Shown here piece after piece: positions 9,033 to 17,497 of a stretch of DNA of 64,000 bases (positions are counted from its first letter, which is position 1; each line of letters opens with the position of its first letter). This DNA is from Pseudomonas brenneri (lineage in GTDB: Bacteria; Pseudomonadota; Gammaproteobacteria; Pseudomonadales; Pseudomonadaceae): the NCBI RefSeq assembly GCF_007858285.1, contig NZ_VFIL01000005.1, forward strand, positions 248,001 through 312,000, read 5' to 3'. The notes beneath the pieces were generated by a model. That model saw nothing but the letters and a program-made list of their open reading frames with translations, was not told the DNA's origin and did not search any database. The position numbers were made by a program, and so were the translations under genes.

Positions 9033-10547
9033 ATGGATACTTTTGGCTATTTGGGCCAGGGTTTCGGCGTCGCGCTGAGCCCCTATAACCTGGTGACCGC
9101 ACTGTGCGGCACCCTGATCGGCACCGTGGTCGGCCTGTTGCCGGGCCTGGGCCCGATCAACGGCGTGGCCCTGTTGATCCCCATTGCATTTGCCCTGGGC
9201 CTGCCGCCGGAATCGGCGCTGATCCTGCTGGCAGCAGTGTACCTGGGCTGCGAATACGGCGGCCGGATCAGCTCGATCCTGCTGAACATCCCGGGCGAAG
9301 CCTCCACCGTGATGACCACCCTCGACGGCTACCCGATGGCCCGCAAAGGCATGGCCGGCGTGGCGTTGTCGCTGTCTGCCTGGAGTTCGTTCATCGGTGC
9401 GTTTATCGCCACCTGCGGCATGGTGCTGTTCGCCCCACTGCTGGCCAAATGGGCGATTGCCTTCGGCCCGGCGGAATATTTCGTACTGATGGTGTTTGCG
9501 ATTGTCTGCCTGGGCGGCATGGCCGGTGACAAGCCGCTGAAAACCTTTGTCTCGGCGTTGATCGGCCTGTTCCTTGCCTGCGTGGGCATCGATGCCAACA
9601 GCGGTGTATACCGTTTTACCGGCGACAATATTCACCTGACCGACGGCATCCAGTTCGTGGTCCTGGTGCTGGGCCTGTTCTCCATCAGTGAGATCCTCCT
9701 GCTCCTGGAAAAAACCCACCGTGGCCAGGAAGCAGTGAAAGCCACCGGGCGCATGATGTTCAACGTCAAGGAAGCCCTGTCGGTGTTGACCGTGAACCTG
9801 CGGTGCGGTGTGTCGGGCTTCATCATCGGCGTACTGCCAGGTGCCGGTGCGACCATGGCCTCGGCCGTGGCCTACATGACCGAAAAACGTATCGCAGGCG
9901 CCAGCGGCAAATTCGGCCAGGGTGACATGCGCGGCCTGGCCGCCCCGGAAACCGCCATCGGCGCTTCCGTCTGCGGCGCCATGGTGCCGATGCTGACCCT
10001 CGGCGTTCCAGGTTCGGGCACCACGGCGGTGATGATCGGCGCACTGTCGCTGTACAACATCACGCCAGGCCCGCTGCTGTTCCAACAGCAACCGGACATC
10101 GTCTGGGGCCTGATCGCTTCGTTGTTTATCGCCAACATCATGCTGGTGATCCTCAACATCCCGATGATCCGCATCTTCACCCGCATCCTCGCGGTGCCGA
10201 ACTGGGCACTGGTGCCGGTGATCGCAATCATCACTGCGATTGGCGTCTACGCCGTACACGCCACCACCTTCGATCTGTTCCTGATGATCGCCATCGGCAT
10301 CTTCGGCTACATCCTGCGCAAGTTGGACTTCCCGCTGTCGCCACTGCTGCTGGGCTTTATCCTCGGTGGCTTGATGGAGCAGAACCTGCGTCGTGCGTTG
10401 TCGATTTCCAATGGTGCACTGGAAATCCTGTGGTCCAGCCCGATCACCTTCGGCGTCTGGGTACTGACCGCCATCATGCTGCTCGTGCCATTGCTGCGCA
10501 TCTGGCGCAAGCGCTCCCTGCAGCGTCGTGCCGTAGCCGATGTCTGA
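9033..10547 (+). CDS. tctA: Tripartite tricarboxylate transporter large permease TctA
   Basis: Integral membrane permease of 504 residues with about 11-12 predicted helices. It carries the two TctA hallmark loops, GLLPGLGPINGVALL near residues 36-50 and GVLPGAGATMASAVAYMTEK near 265-285, plus GVPGSGTTAVM. Uptake is driven by an ion gradient, with TctC delivering the substrate. The gene follows tctB by 1 base and overlaps the next gene by 8 bases, so the operon opdH-tctCBA-abrB-like reads as one unit. Confidence 0.95.
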   Translation: MDTFGYLGQGFGVALSPYNLVTALCGTLIGTVVGLLPGLGPINGVALLIPIAFALGLPPESALILLAAVYLGCEYGGRISSILLNIPGEASTVMTTLDGYPMARKGMAGVALSLSAWSSFIGAFIATCGMVLFAPLLAKWAIAFGPAEYFVLMVFAIVCLGGMAGDKPLKTFVSALIGLFLACVGIDANSGVYRFTGDNIHLTDGIQFVVLVLGLFSISEILLLLEKTHRGQEAVKATGRMMFNVKEALSVLTVNLRCGVSGFIIGVLPGAGATMASAVAYMTEKRIAGASGKFGQGDMRGLAAPETAIGASVCGAMVPMLTLGVPGSGTTAVMIGALSLYNITPGPLLFQQQPDIVWGLIASLFIANIMLVILNIPMIRIFTRILAVPNWALVPVIAIITAIGVYAVHATTFDLFLMIAIGIFGYILRKLDFPLSPLLLGFILGGLMEQNLRRALSISNGALEILWSSPITFGVWVLTAIMLLVPLLRIWRKRSLQRRAVADV

Positions 10548-11577
10548 GGTCACCCTTAGACATTGGTGGGCAACACCGCTGGTCGGCCTGGCCGGCGGTT
10601 ACCTGGCCAGCCTCGTCGGCTGGCCTTTGCCGTATATGGTCGGCTCGTTGCTGGCGATCATCCTGGTGCGCTGTCTAACGCCTTGGCAGTTGGCTGAGAT
10701 TCCCGGCGGGCGCAAATGCGGCCAGTGGGTAGTGGGCATCGGCATTGGCCTGCACTTCACCCCAGTGGTGATCGAGCAGGTGATGAGCCACTTTGGCCTG
10801 ATCTTCTTCGGCGCGCTGGTGACCAGCCTGTCGAGCATTGTCGGTGTGTGGTTGATGCGCCGCAGCGGTGAAGACCGCGCCACCGCGTTTTTCTCAAGCA
10901 TGCCGGGCGGGTCCGGGGAGATGGTCAACCTGGGCGCGCGCAATGGCGCGGTGCTCAGCCGCGTGGCGGCGGGCCAGAGTCTGCGGGTGTTGCTGGTGGT
11001 GCTGTGCGTGCCAGCGATCTTCAAGTACTTGCTGGGGGGTGGCGCACCGCAGTTTCATCCGGCACCCGTCAATTGGGCCTGGCTGGCCTTGTTGTTTCCC
11101 GTCGGCGCGCTAGTCGCCTGGGGCTGGCAGCGCCTGCGTCAACCCAACCCCTGGCTGTTCGGGCCGCTGCTGGTCAGTGCCATTGCCAGCATCACCTGGG
11201 ACTTGCACATCGGTTTACCTGACGGCGGCAGCCAGATTGGCCAGTGGCTGATCGGCAGTGGCCTGGGTTGCCACTTCAACCGGCAGTTCTTCCGCCGGGC
11301 GCCAGCCTTCATGGCCCGCACCTTGATCGGCACAGTGCTGACCATGTTGATCGCCACCCTGGCGGCGGTGGGCTTGAGTGCGTTGACGCAGTTGGATCTG
11401 CGTTCGCTGACGCTGGGCATGATGCCCGGAGGGATTGCCGAGATGAGTTTGACGGCGGAGACCCTGCAACTGTCGGTGCCGTTAGTGACGGCGATGCAGG
11501 TGATGCGGTTGCTGTTTGTGTTGTTCCTGGCGGAGCCGTTGTTTCGCCACTGGAACCGCCAGCCGGACACCGTCTAA
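10540..11577 (+). CDS. AbrB-family membrane protein
   Basis: Membrane protein of 345 residues of the AbrB (ammonia-monooxygenase-like) family. It has two homologous halves, each with a PGG motif (SSMPGGSGEMVNLGARN near residues 122-138 and GMMPGGIAEMSLTAE near 293-307). This internal duplication is the AbrB duplication domain. The molecular function of the family is not established. Overlap with tctA and its usual position next to TTT genes suggest a role linked to organic-acid transport or metabolism. Confidence 0.85.
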   Translation: MSEVTLRHWWATPLVGLAGGYLASLVGWPLPYMVGSLLAIILVRCLTPWQLAEIPGGRKCGQWVVGIGIGLHFTPVVIEQVMSHFGLIFFGALVTSLSSIVGVWLMRRSGEDRATAFFSSMPGGSGEMVNLGARNGAVLSRVAAGQSLRVLLVVLCVPAIFKYLLGGGAPQFHPAPVNWAWLALLFPVGALVAWGWQRLRQPNPWLFGPLLVSAIASITWDLHIGLPDGGSQIGQWLIGSGLGCHFNRQFFRRAPAFMARTLIGTVLTMLIATLAAVGLSALTQLDLRSLTLGMMPGGIAEMSLTAETLQLSVPLVTAMQVMRLLFVLFLAEPLFRHWNRQPDTV

Positions 11578-11593
11578 AACCTGGCACAACTCT

Positions 11594-11625
11594 AATGTGG
11601 GAGCGGGCTTGCTCCCACATTTTTT
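11594..11625. terminator. Bidirectional terminator made from a REP half
   Basis: AATGTGGGAGC (11594-11604) and GCTCCCACATT (11611-11621) form an 11-base-pair stem with loop GGGCTT, followed by T residues. It lies between the convergent abrB-like gene and ung. The stem is the TGTGGGAGC REP variant. Confidence 0.75.
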
Positions 11626-11635
11626 GTGTTGGGCC

Positions 11636-12328
11636 TTAGATGGGCGGCAACCGCCACTCGATCGGCGTCTCGCCATTCTGCTCAAGAAACTTGTTGGTCC
11701 GGCTGAAGTGCCCGCAGCCCAAAAACCCGCGATACGCCGACAATGGCGACGGATGCACCGAGGTCAGCACCAGGTGCTTGGTCGCATCGATCAGCTTCTG
11801 CTTGCCCTGGGCATGGGCGCCCCACAGCAGGAACACCAGGTGCGGCTGATGCTCGCTGACCACCTCGATCACCCGGTCAGTGAAGAACTGCCAGCCCTTG
11901 CCCGCATGGGCATTGGCATTGGCGCGCTCCACAGTCATGGTGGTGTTGAGCATCAACACGCCCTGGTCAGCCCAGCTTTGCAGGCAGCCGTGGCTGGGGA
12001 TGTCGATATTGAGGTCGCGCTTGAGCTCTTTATAGATGTTGACCAACGACGGCGGCGCCGGCACGCCCGGCTGCACCGAGAAACACAGGCCGTGGGCCTG
12101 GCCCGGGCCGTGGTAGGGGTCCTGGCCGAGGATCACCACCTTCACCTTGTCCAGCGGCGTGGAGTTGAGCGCATTGAAGATCAACGGGCCCGGCGGGTAG
12201 ATTTCCTTGCCCGCCGCATGCTCCTGGCGCAGGAACTCGCGCAGCGCGGTCATGTACGGCTGCTCGAACTCCTCGCGCAGGGCGTGTTTCCAGCTCGGTT
12301 CGAGTTTGATACGGTCGTCGGAAGTCAT
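11636..12328 (-). CDS. ung: Uracil-DNA glycosylase
   Basis: Family 1 UDG of 230 residues that removes uracil from DNA as the first step of base excision repair. Motif [19 protein letters not shown] begins at about residue 68 with catalytic Asp70, and the DNA-intercalation loop [11 protein letters not shown] is present near the C-terminus. The ATG at 12328 gives family length. No strong Shine-Dalgarno sequence is seen before it, and a GTG 3 codons upstream is a possible alternative. It is convergent with the abrB-like gene across a REP terminator. Confidence 0.96.
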   Translation of the reverse strand: MTSDDRIKLEPSWKHALREEFEQPYMTALREFLRQEHAAGKEIYPPGPLIFNALNSTPLDKVKVVILGQDPYHGPGQAHGLCFSVQPGVPAPPSLVNIYKELKRDLNIDIPSHGCLQSWADQGVLMLNTTMTVERANANAHAGKGWQFFTDRVIEVVSEHQPHLVFLLWGAHAQGKQKLIDATKHLVLTSVHPSPLSAYRGFLGCGHFSRTNKFLEQNGETPIEWRLPPI

Positions 12329-12462
12329 CAGAAACACATCATGTAAAAAGAATGGGCGAACCCTAGGAAAGCCCACCCCACTTGTCAATTGATCTGACGC
12401 ATAACCGGCACTTTCCCACGAAGGGATCATACTCAACGTTCAATTTACCGATTGAGGTCATG

Positions 12463-13575
12463 ATGAATCTGCACTTCGAAGAGCTCACTGGCACAGACGG
12501 CGCCCGTATCGGCATCGCCAGCCTGGACGCGGAAAAGTCTCTCAATGCCCTCTCTCTCCCGATGATCCTGGCCCTGAGCGAACGCCTGGACAGTTGGGCC
12601 AGGGATCCGCAAATCGTCTGCGTGCTGCTGCGTGGTAACGGCACCAAGGCGTTTTGCGCCGGCGGTGAAGTGCGCAGCCTGGCCCAGGCGTGCCGTGAGC
12701 ACCCAGGTGAAGTGCCCGCCCTGGCCGCGCAGTTTTTTGCCGCCGAGTACCGCCTGGACTACCACCTGCACACCTACCCCAAGCCGCTGATTTGCTGGGG
12801 TCATGGCTATGTGCTGGGCGGTGGCATGGGGTTGCTGCAGAGCGCCGCCATCCGCATCGTCACACCGAGCAGCCGCCTGGCCATGCCGGAAATCAGCATC
12901 GGCTTGTACCCGGATGTCGGCGCCAGTTGGTTCCTCTCGCGCCTGCCCGGCAAGCTCGGCCTGTTCCTCGGCCTTACCGGCGCCCATATGAATGGTCGCG
13001 ACGCCCTGGACCTGGGCCTGGCCGACCGTTTCCTGCTGGATGAACAACAGGACGAAATGCTCGAAGGCCTGCTGCAACTCAATTGGCAGGAACAGACGGC
13101 GATGCAGCTCAACAGTCTGTTCAAGGCCCTGGCCCAGGAAGCCGCCAGCCAGCAACCCGAAGCACAATGGCTACCGCGACGCCAACCAATCGACGAATGG
13201 CTGGATGTGGGCGATGTGCGCTGCGCCTGGCGCGCCTTGAGCCAACTGCGTGAGCATAGCGACCCGCTGTTCAGCCGGGCTGGCAGGACCCTGAGCGAGG
13301 GCTGCCCGCTGACCGCGCACCTGGTGTGGGAACAGATCCGACGGGCACGGCACCTGTCTCTGTCGCAGGTTTTCCAGATGGAGTACACCTTGAGCCTCAA
13401 TTGCTGTCGGCATCCGGAGTTCAGTGAAGGGGTTCGGGCACGCCTGATCGACAAGGATCAGCAGCCGCACTGGCATTGGCCGGATATCAACCGCGTTCCC
13501 GAAGCCGTGGTCGAGGCGCACTTTCACAAGGCTTGGGAAGGACGGCATCCGCTGGCAGATCTCTCTGATTTATGA
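12463..13575 (+). CDS. Enoyl-CoA hydratase/isomerase family, 3-hydroxyisobutyryl-CoA hydrolase-like
   Basis: Crotonase-fold protein of 370 residues. The long C-terminal extension and the blocks KAFCAGGEVRSL, AEYRLDYHLHTYPKP, GYVLGGGMGLL, MPEISIGLYPDVGASWFLSRLPGK match the 3-hydroxyisobutyryl-CoA hydrolase subfamily of valine degradation rather than true hydratases. The second of two adjacent ATGs (12463) is chosen because GAGG lies 6 bases before it and only 3 before the first. The gene stands alone between ung (divergent) and a small exported protein. The exact acyl-CoA substrate is inferred from the subfamily. Confidence 0.82.
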   Translation: MNLHFEELTGTDGARIGIASLDAEKSLNALSLPMILALSERLDSWARDPQIVCVLLRGNGTKAFCAGGEVRSLAQACREHPGEVPALAAQFFAAEYRLDYHLHTYPKPLICWGHGYVLGGGMGLLQSAAIRIVTPSSRLAMPEISIGLYPDVGASWFLSRLPGKLGLFLGLTGAHMNGRDALDLGLADRFLLDEQQDEMLEGLLQLNWQEQTAMQLNSLFKALAQEAASQQPEAQWLPRRQPIDEWLDVGDVRCAWRALSQLREHSDPLFSRAGRTLSEGCPLTAHLVWEQIRRARHLSLSQVFQMEYTLSLNCCRHPEFSEGVRARLIDKDQQPHWHWPDINRVPEAVVEAHFHKAWEGRHPLADLSDL

Positions 13576-13585
13576 CAGACGTGAG

Positions 13586-14026
13586 TCAACCGGCGGGCCA
13601 GGATTTTGGGGGGACGAGGGTGAACGAACAGTTGTCGGGCTGGCTGTCCGTACACACGTAGATTTCCTGGTCAAAAGGCCCGTGGGCCAGCACCCAATGG
13701 GTGGAGTCGGTCAGTGACATGCTGGCCAGGGGCTCGGGTGCCTGGAACCTGAGGTTGACCCACTGGTTGTTGGCTGCTTTGTAGGAGCAGTACTCCAAAT
13801 GGCCTCGCTTGCGCTCCCCGTCCTCGGCAGGGATGAAGACCGCGCCGACAAACGTGTCCAAAAAGCCTGGAAACTCGACCTTGGGGCTTTTCCAATAGCC
13901 ATTGTCACTTTGAAAATGGTCGGCCTTGCGCTTGATCGACGAGGGGTATGGGCAACCGAACTCTACGCTGGCGTGAGCGAGTGGGAAAAGCCCGAAGATA
14001 AAAACGATAAGCATCCGGCTAATCAT
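13586..14026 (-). CDS. Small exported protein, possibly DUF3757-like
   Basis: Protein of 146 residues with a short signal peptide ending at LAHAS (about residue 19). The mature part contains four Cys (in FGCPYPSS, LEYCSYK, YVCTDSQ and PDNCSF), probably two disulfides, and aromatic-rich beta-type segments such as YWKSPKVEFPGFLDTF. This resembles the small DUF3757 family of secreted proteins, but the assignment is weak. The ATG at 14026 follows ACGGA. No catalytic motif is visible. It ends 10 bases from the crotonase gene, in convergent orientation. Confidence 0.6.
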   Translation of the reverse strand: MISRMLIVFIFGLFPLAHASVEFGCPYPSSIKRKADHFQSDNGYWKSPKVEFPGFLDTFVGAVFIPAEDGERKRGHLEYCSYKAANNQWVNLRFQAPEPLASMSLTDSTHWVLAHGPFDQEIYVCTDSQPDNCSFTLVPPKSWPAG

Positions 14027-14124
14027 GTGTCATTCCGTTGAGCTACTGAGCAATTGCCACTCAGTAGAGTCCTAGAAAGGCACTTAATATAGCTGTTAAA
14101 TATGACAGCCTGGACAGACGGTCT

Positions 14125-14156
14125 ACCACAAAAAAACGGCGCATTACGCGCCGTTT
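14125..14156 (-). terminator. Rho-independent terminator of the small lipoprotein gene
   Basis: AAACGGCGC (14134-14142) pairs with GCGCCGTTT (14148-14156) around loop ATTAC. Read on the minus strand it is followed by a run of T from 14136 downward. It lies 16 bases after the lipoprotein stop. Confidence 0.85.
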
Positions 14157-14171
14157 CAAGGAAAAGCTGAT

Positions 14172-14519
14172 TTAACGGTGCCCGCCATGACCTGAGCCAT
14201 GATCGCCACCCCGGCCATGTCCCCTATAGCCCCGGTGATCACCCCAGCCCTGATTGGGATATGGCCGGTAGCCTGCCCTTGGCCCGGCCTGATAGTAACG
14301 GGGTGCCGGCTGGTAATAACGCGGCGCCGGGTAATACCGTGGTGGCGGTGCGTAATAGCCGCGCCGGTACTGGTAAGACGGGCCGCCACCGTAGTAATAG
14401 ACCGGCGCGGGCGTGGTATAGACTTCGGATCGATAGTAGCTGGAGCCTCCACCGTAATAAGGCACGCAGGCAGAAAGGGTCAAGCCGAGCACAGCTGTGA
14501 TGAGCAATCGACGATACAT
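14172..14519 (-). CDS. Tyr/Pro/Gly-rich small lipoprotein
   Basis: Protein of 115 residues. The start at 14519 (AGGAGG 6 bases upstream) gives a signal peptide with lipobox LSAC and lipidated Cys18. The mature chain is low-complexity: repeated Tyr-Tyr-Gly-Gly-Gly, then repeats of the type APRYYQPAPRYYQ, then a Gly/His/Arg-rich tail. No fold or catalytic site can be proposed. Such chains are usually disordered or surface-associated. A longer frame from 14693 lacks a ribosome binding site and puts the lipobox in mid-protein. Confidence 0.75.
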   Translation of the reverse strand: MYRRLLITAVLGLTLSACVPYYGGGSSYYRSEVYTTPAPVYYYGGGPSYQYRRGYYAPPPRYYPAPRYYQPAPRYYQAGPRAGYRPYPNQGWGDHRGYRGHGRGGDHGSGHGGHR

Positions 14520-14737
14520 GGCGGCCTCCTGGACCGCGGAAGAGCACACACCAGCGACGCTGGGAGGCGCCAGACAGCTTTCACTGACTGACAAAGGATC
14601 AGACCTCAAAAACCGAATCTGGTGCGACCCCGACATAGATTGATACATCTGTGGCGCAATAAATCGCCCAGGTCTGTATCGTGCCAGGAACACCGGTTTT
14701 CACCGGAACCTCGACTGAATGACGCCTGAACCGACCG

Positions 14738-14947
14738 ATGACCACTCCCACACTTTGCCCGGCCTGTGGCGCCCGCAACGACTGCACCCTGGCCGACCCA
14801 CGTACCGTCGACCAGGCCTGCTGGTGCTACAGCGTCAGTATCGACCCGGCGGTGCTTGAAGCGTTGCCCGAGGCACTGCGCAACAAGGCTTGCCTGTGCC
14901 CACGCTGTGCCCAGGTCGATGAGCAATTGCGCAGGGCCCAGCCGTAA
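14738..14947 (+). CDS. Cysteine-rich CWC family protein
   Basis: Small protein of 69 residues with CPACGARNDC, the CWC motif (QACWCYSV, residues 27-34) and CLCPRCAQ near the C-terminus. The eight Cys are spaced as for zinc binding. This fits the small Cys-rich CWC family of proteobacteria, whose function is unknown. Its stop codon overlaps the next start by 1 base (TAATG), so it is coupled to the pseudouridine synthase gene, a frequent arrangement in Pseudomonas. Confidence 0.88.
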   Translation: MTTPTLCPACGARNDCTLADPRTVDQACWCYSVSIDPAVLEALPEALRNKACLCPRCAQVDEQLRRAQP

Positions 14948-15639
14948 TGCGCGTCGACCGCTTCCTCAGCAACCTGCCCCGCTTCAATCGCCAGCAAGTG
15001 CGCCTGCTGCTGGTGGAACGGCGGGTCAAGGTCGACGGCCAAGTGGTCAGCGACCCGCATCATGAGGTGCGCGAATTCAGCCACGTCATGGTGGACAACG
15101 ACGTCCTGCAAGCAGGGAAACCGGCACGCTACTTTATGCTGCACAAGCCTCAGGGCTGTGTCAGCGCCACCTCGGACCCGCAGCACCGTACCGTCCTTGA
15201 CCTGCTGGATGAACCGGACAAGGGCGACCTGCATATCGCCGGCCGCCTGGACTTCAACACCACCGGCCTGCTGCTGATCACCAATGACGGTCAGTGGTCG
15301 CGGCGCCTGACCCAGCCCCTGACCAAACTGCCCAAGGTCTACTATGTCGAGACCGCGCAGGAGATCGGCCCGCAGTACGCGACAACTTTTGCGCAAGGTC
15401 TGTATTTCGCTTTCGAAAACCTCACCACGCAACCGGCAGAGCTGGTAGTCCTTGGCCCCAGAACGGCGCGCCTGGGCATCATTGAAGGGCGTTATCACCA
15501 GGTCAAGCGCATGTTCGGGCACTTCGATAACAAAGTGACGCGCCTGCATCGCGAACGCATGGGGCCGCTGGCGCTGGATGAACACCTGGCGCCCGGCCAA
15601 TATCGACCGCTGACCGAGGCTGAAATCCGTCAGATATGA
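14947..15639 (+). CDS. rsuA: 16S rRNA pseudouridine synthase, RsuA family
   Basis: Protein of 230 residues with an N-terminal S4 RNA-binding domain (MRVDRFLSNLPRFNRQQVR) and the RsuA/RluB catalytic domain. The catalytic Asp lies in GRLDFNTTGLLLITNDG, with KVYYVE and later GRYHQVKRMFG. RsuA converts uridine 516 of 16S rRNA to pseudouridine. The length and the absence of extensions favour RsuA over RluB/RluE/RluF. The symbol is given on family grounds. Confidence 0.85.
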   Translation: MRVDRFLSNLPRFNRQQVRLLLVERRVKVDGQVVSDPHHEVREFSHVMVDNDVLQAGKPARYFMLHKPQGCVSATSDPQHRTVLDLLDEPDKGDLHIAGRLDFNTTGLLLITNDGQWSRRLTQPLTKLPKVYYVETAQEIGPQYATTFAQGLYFAFENLTTQPAELVVLGPRTARLGIIEGRYHQVKRMFGHFDNKVTRLHRERMGPLALDEHLAPGQYRPLTEAEIRQI

Positions 15640-15684
15640 CCGTTCAGCCGATGACCAGCAAAACTTTTGGGTGAAACTTGCGAC

Positions 15685-15703
15685 CTGGCCCGCCTCCTGC
15701 TTG
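15685..15703 (+). promoter_or_regulatory. Possible sigma-54 promoter for phaG
   Basis: CTGGCCCGCCTCCTGCTTG has GG (15687-15688) and GC (15699-15700) separated by 10 bases, the spacing of -24/-12 promoters. It matches the TGGC-N8-TGC core but not every consensus position. It lies about 240 bases upstream of phaG. Confidence 0.3.
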
Positions 15704-15938
15704 AATCAAAACGCCAGCCGCCATCTGACTGGTGAGTCACCCAACCGTCCAAGAAACACATTGCCTGCCCGCACTGCTTGACGTGTGGGCCTTACAGGCA
15801 AGTTGCCCGCCATAACAACACCCGTCGGCCAGCTTCAACGGACCGACATGGGCCTCCCTTCCAGGCGTATGCCTACCTGTCACAAAGCTCGTGCAGAGTG
15901 ATCTGCGCGCACCACCCGCTTGCCAGGAGTCTTATGAC

Positions 15939-16823
15939 ATGAGGCCAGAAATCGCTGTGCTGGATATACAGGGTCAGTATCGGGTTTACACGGAGTTCTA
16001 TCGCGCGGACGCTGCTCAAAAGACCATCATCCTGGTTAACGGCTCCATGGCCACCACTGCGTCTTTCGCCCAGACCGTGAAAAGCCTGTACCCGCAATTC
16101 AATGTGGTTTTGTACGACCAGCCCTACGCCGGTCGCTCCAAAGCCCACAACCGCCATGAACAAATGCTGACGAAGGACATTGAAGGCCAGATCCTCCTGG
16201 AACTCATCGACCACTTCGCCGCCGAGCATGTGCTGTCCTTTTCCTGGGGCGGCGTCGCCACCCTCGTCGCCTTGTCCCAGCGGCCGCGGCGCGTGGAGAA
16301 AGCCGTGATCAGCTCATTCTCCCCAGTGATCAATACGCCCATGCGCGACTACCTGGAACGCGGTGTCGACTACCTCGGCAACCTCGACCGCCACAGCGTT
16401 GGGAATCTGGTCAACAGCACCATCGGCAAACACCTGCCGCCGCTGTTCAAGCGCTTCAACTATCGGCATGTCAGCACTTTGGCCGAACATGAATACGGGC
16501 AGATGCACTACCACATCAGCCAGGTCCTCAATAGCGACCGCCAGTGCTACCTCAAGGCCGCACGGCAGATCGCCATTCCAGTACTGTTCTTGAATGGCGA
16601 GTGGGACGAATACACCAGCGCCGAGGATGCCCGGATATTTGGGCAACATGTGGCAAACAGCAGCTTTGGCACCATCCAGGCCACCGGGCACTTCCTGGAC
16701 ATGGAGCACAAGGCCGCGTGCAATGACAGTCGGCAGGCATTGATGAGCTTTTTGAAACCGGAACAGTCAGTGAGTCGACTGCGGTATCAGCAGGGGCAGA
16801 CCCTGCACGCACTTGCGATTTGA
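15939..16823 (+). CDS. phaG: (R)-3-hydroxydecanoyl-ACP:CoA transacylase/thioesterase PhaG
   Basis: An alpha/beta hydrolase of 294 residues that links fatty-acid synthesis to polyhydroxyalkanoate (PHA) monomer supply. The N-terminus MRPEIAVLDIQGQYRVYTEF and the blocks NGSMATTASFAQTVKSLYPQ, SFSWGGVATLVAL and FKRFNYRHVSTL agree closely with the P. putida PhaG sequence as I remember it; RhlA is the nearest alternative. The nucleophile is Ser in SFSWGG and the C-terminal His lies in GHFLDMEHK. ATG 15939 follows CAGGAG; upstream codons are not conserved. It stands alone, as in other pseudomonads, away from the pha synthase cluster. Confidence 0.93.
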   Translation: MRPEIAVLDIQGQYRVYTEFYRADAAQKTIILVNGSMATTASFAQTVKSLYPQFNVVLYDQPYAGRSKAHNRHEQMLTKDIEGQILLELIDHFAAEHVLSFSWGGVATLVALSQRPRRVEKAVISSFSPVINTPMRDYLERGVDYLGNLDRHSVGNLVNSTIGKHLPPLFKRFNYRHVSTLAEHEYGQMHYHISQVLNSDRQCYLKAARQIAIPVLFLNGEWDEYTSAEDARIFGQHVANSSFGTIQATGHFLDMEHKAACNDSRQALMSFLKPEQSVSRLRYQQGQTLHALAI

Positions 16824-16963
16824 AAGCGAACCCTGGGTGGGCACGATGCACAAAGACTGCCCAGGGTTGCCTGAAAAATTCGGCTGACGCTCGCAACTTG
16901 CACATTTCCCAAAGAAAAACTTCAAATTGCCGCGCACATCTGGTACAAAGTCAGCCGCTTTGA

Positions 16964-17037
16964 GCGGGTATAGTTTAGTGGCAAAACGAAAGCTTCCCAA
17001 GCTTTAGTTGAGGGTTCGATTCCCTCTACCCGCTCCA
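16964..17037 (+). tRNA. tRNA-Gly (anticodon CCC)
   Basis: A 74-base cloverleaf including an encoded CCA. The acceptor stem is GCGGGTA/TACCCGC with discriminator T before CCA. The anticodon stem AAAGC/GCTTT carries loop TTCCCAA with CCC at 16996-16998. The T arm contains GGTTCGATTCC. It is followed directly by an accessory region that begins with integrase remains, so this gene is the likely attachment target of the insert. Confidence 0.97.
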
Positions 17038-17172
17038 CTTCTGCTTTTCCCTCGTTTTTCCGTATCATCCCCCACGTTTCAACATCAGCGACCAGCCCAG
17101 TAAAAACGGGGCTTTCAGCGACCCAACACGTTCCCTCGCATTCCGCCGTTTGTTTTTTCAGCCTGGAATTTC

Positions 17173-17220
17173 TTGTATAGCGGTTTGTATAGTGGAGTTA
17201 GATCGAACCACGCTATACAA
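17173..17220. repeat. TTGTATAG repeats before the integrase remnant
   Basis: TTGTATAG occurs at 17173-17180 and 17185-17192 and its complement CTATACAA at 17213-17220, ending 5 bases before the remnant integrase start. Two direct copies plus one inverted copy look like integrase or directionality-factor binding sites, or the integrase promoter/operator. Confidence 0.5.
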
Positions 17221-17225
17221 ATGCC

Positions 17226-17351
17226 ATGAAACGCTCCGATATCAAGTGCCTGCCCTTGGCCGATACGGTGCTGCGGTACAAGAAGCCCAATGGGAAATGG
17301 GGCAGTCTGCGGGTTTGGCGGTCAGTCGGGATGTTGCTACATCCGGGCTAA
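17226..17351 (+). pseudogene. Remnant of a tRNA-targeting tyrosine integrase gene
   Basis: The frame starting at 17226 reads MKRSDIKCLPLADTVL and then RYKKPNGKW, ending at a stop at 17349-17351. The first block is the usual N-terminus of a common Pseudomonas integrase family. The second block normally lies some 30 residues further on in the same proteins (recalled, not aligned). So the gene seems to have lost an internal piece, shifted frame after the second block, and lost the whole catalytic domain. Only about 41 codons remain. Its position 188 bases past tRNA-Gly fits an integrase beside its attachment site. Confidence 0.65.
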
Positions 17352-17497
17352 CCGCTCTCCTTACATTTCGTACCCATCTCTCGAAGGTACAAATCCCACC
17401 ACAGAAAAAATCCGAATCAGAATGAGTGTGGACACCGTACTGGCTAAAGGATAGCGTCCAGCTCCGATATTCAATCAGACCATCTGTGAGGGATCAC

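Noticed and set aside
8940..10553. 537-codon minus-strand frame
   Set aside because: Antisense to tctA; His/Gln/Asp-rich shadow without motifs.
17150..17425. Open frame of 91 codons after tRNA-Gly
   Set aside because: It runs in a different frame from the recognisable integrase blocks and has no ribosome binding site or family pattern; it is read through decayed integrase DNA.
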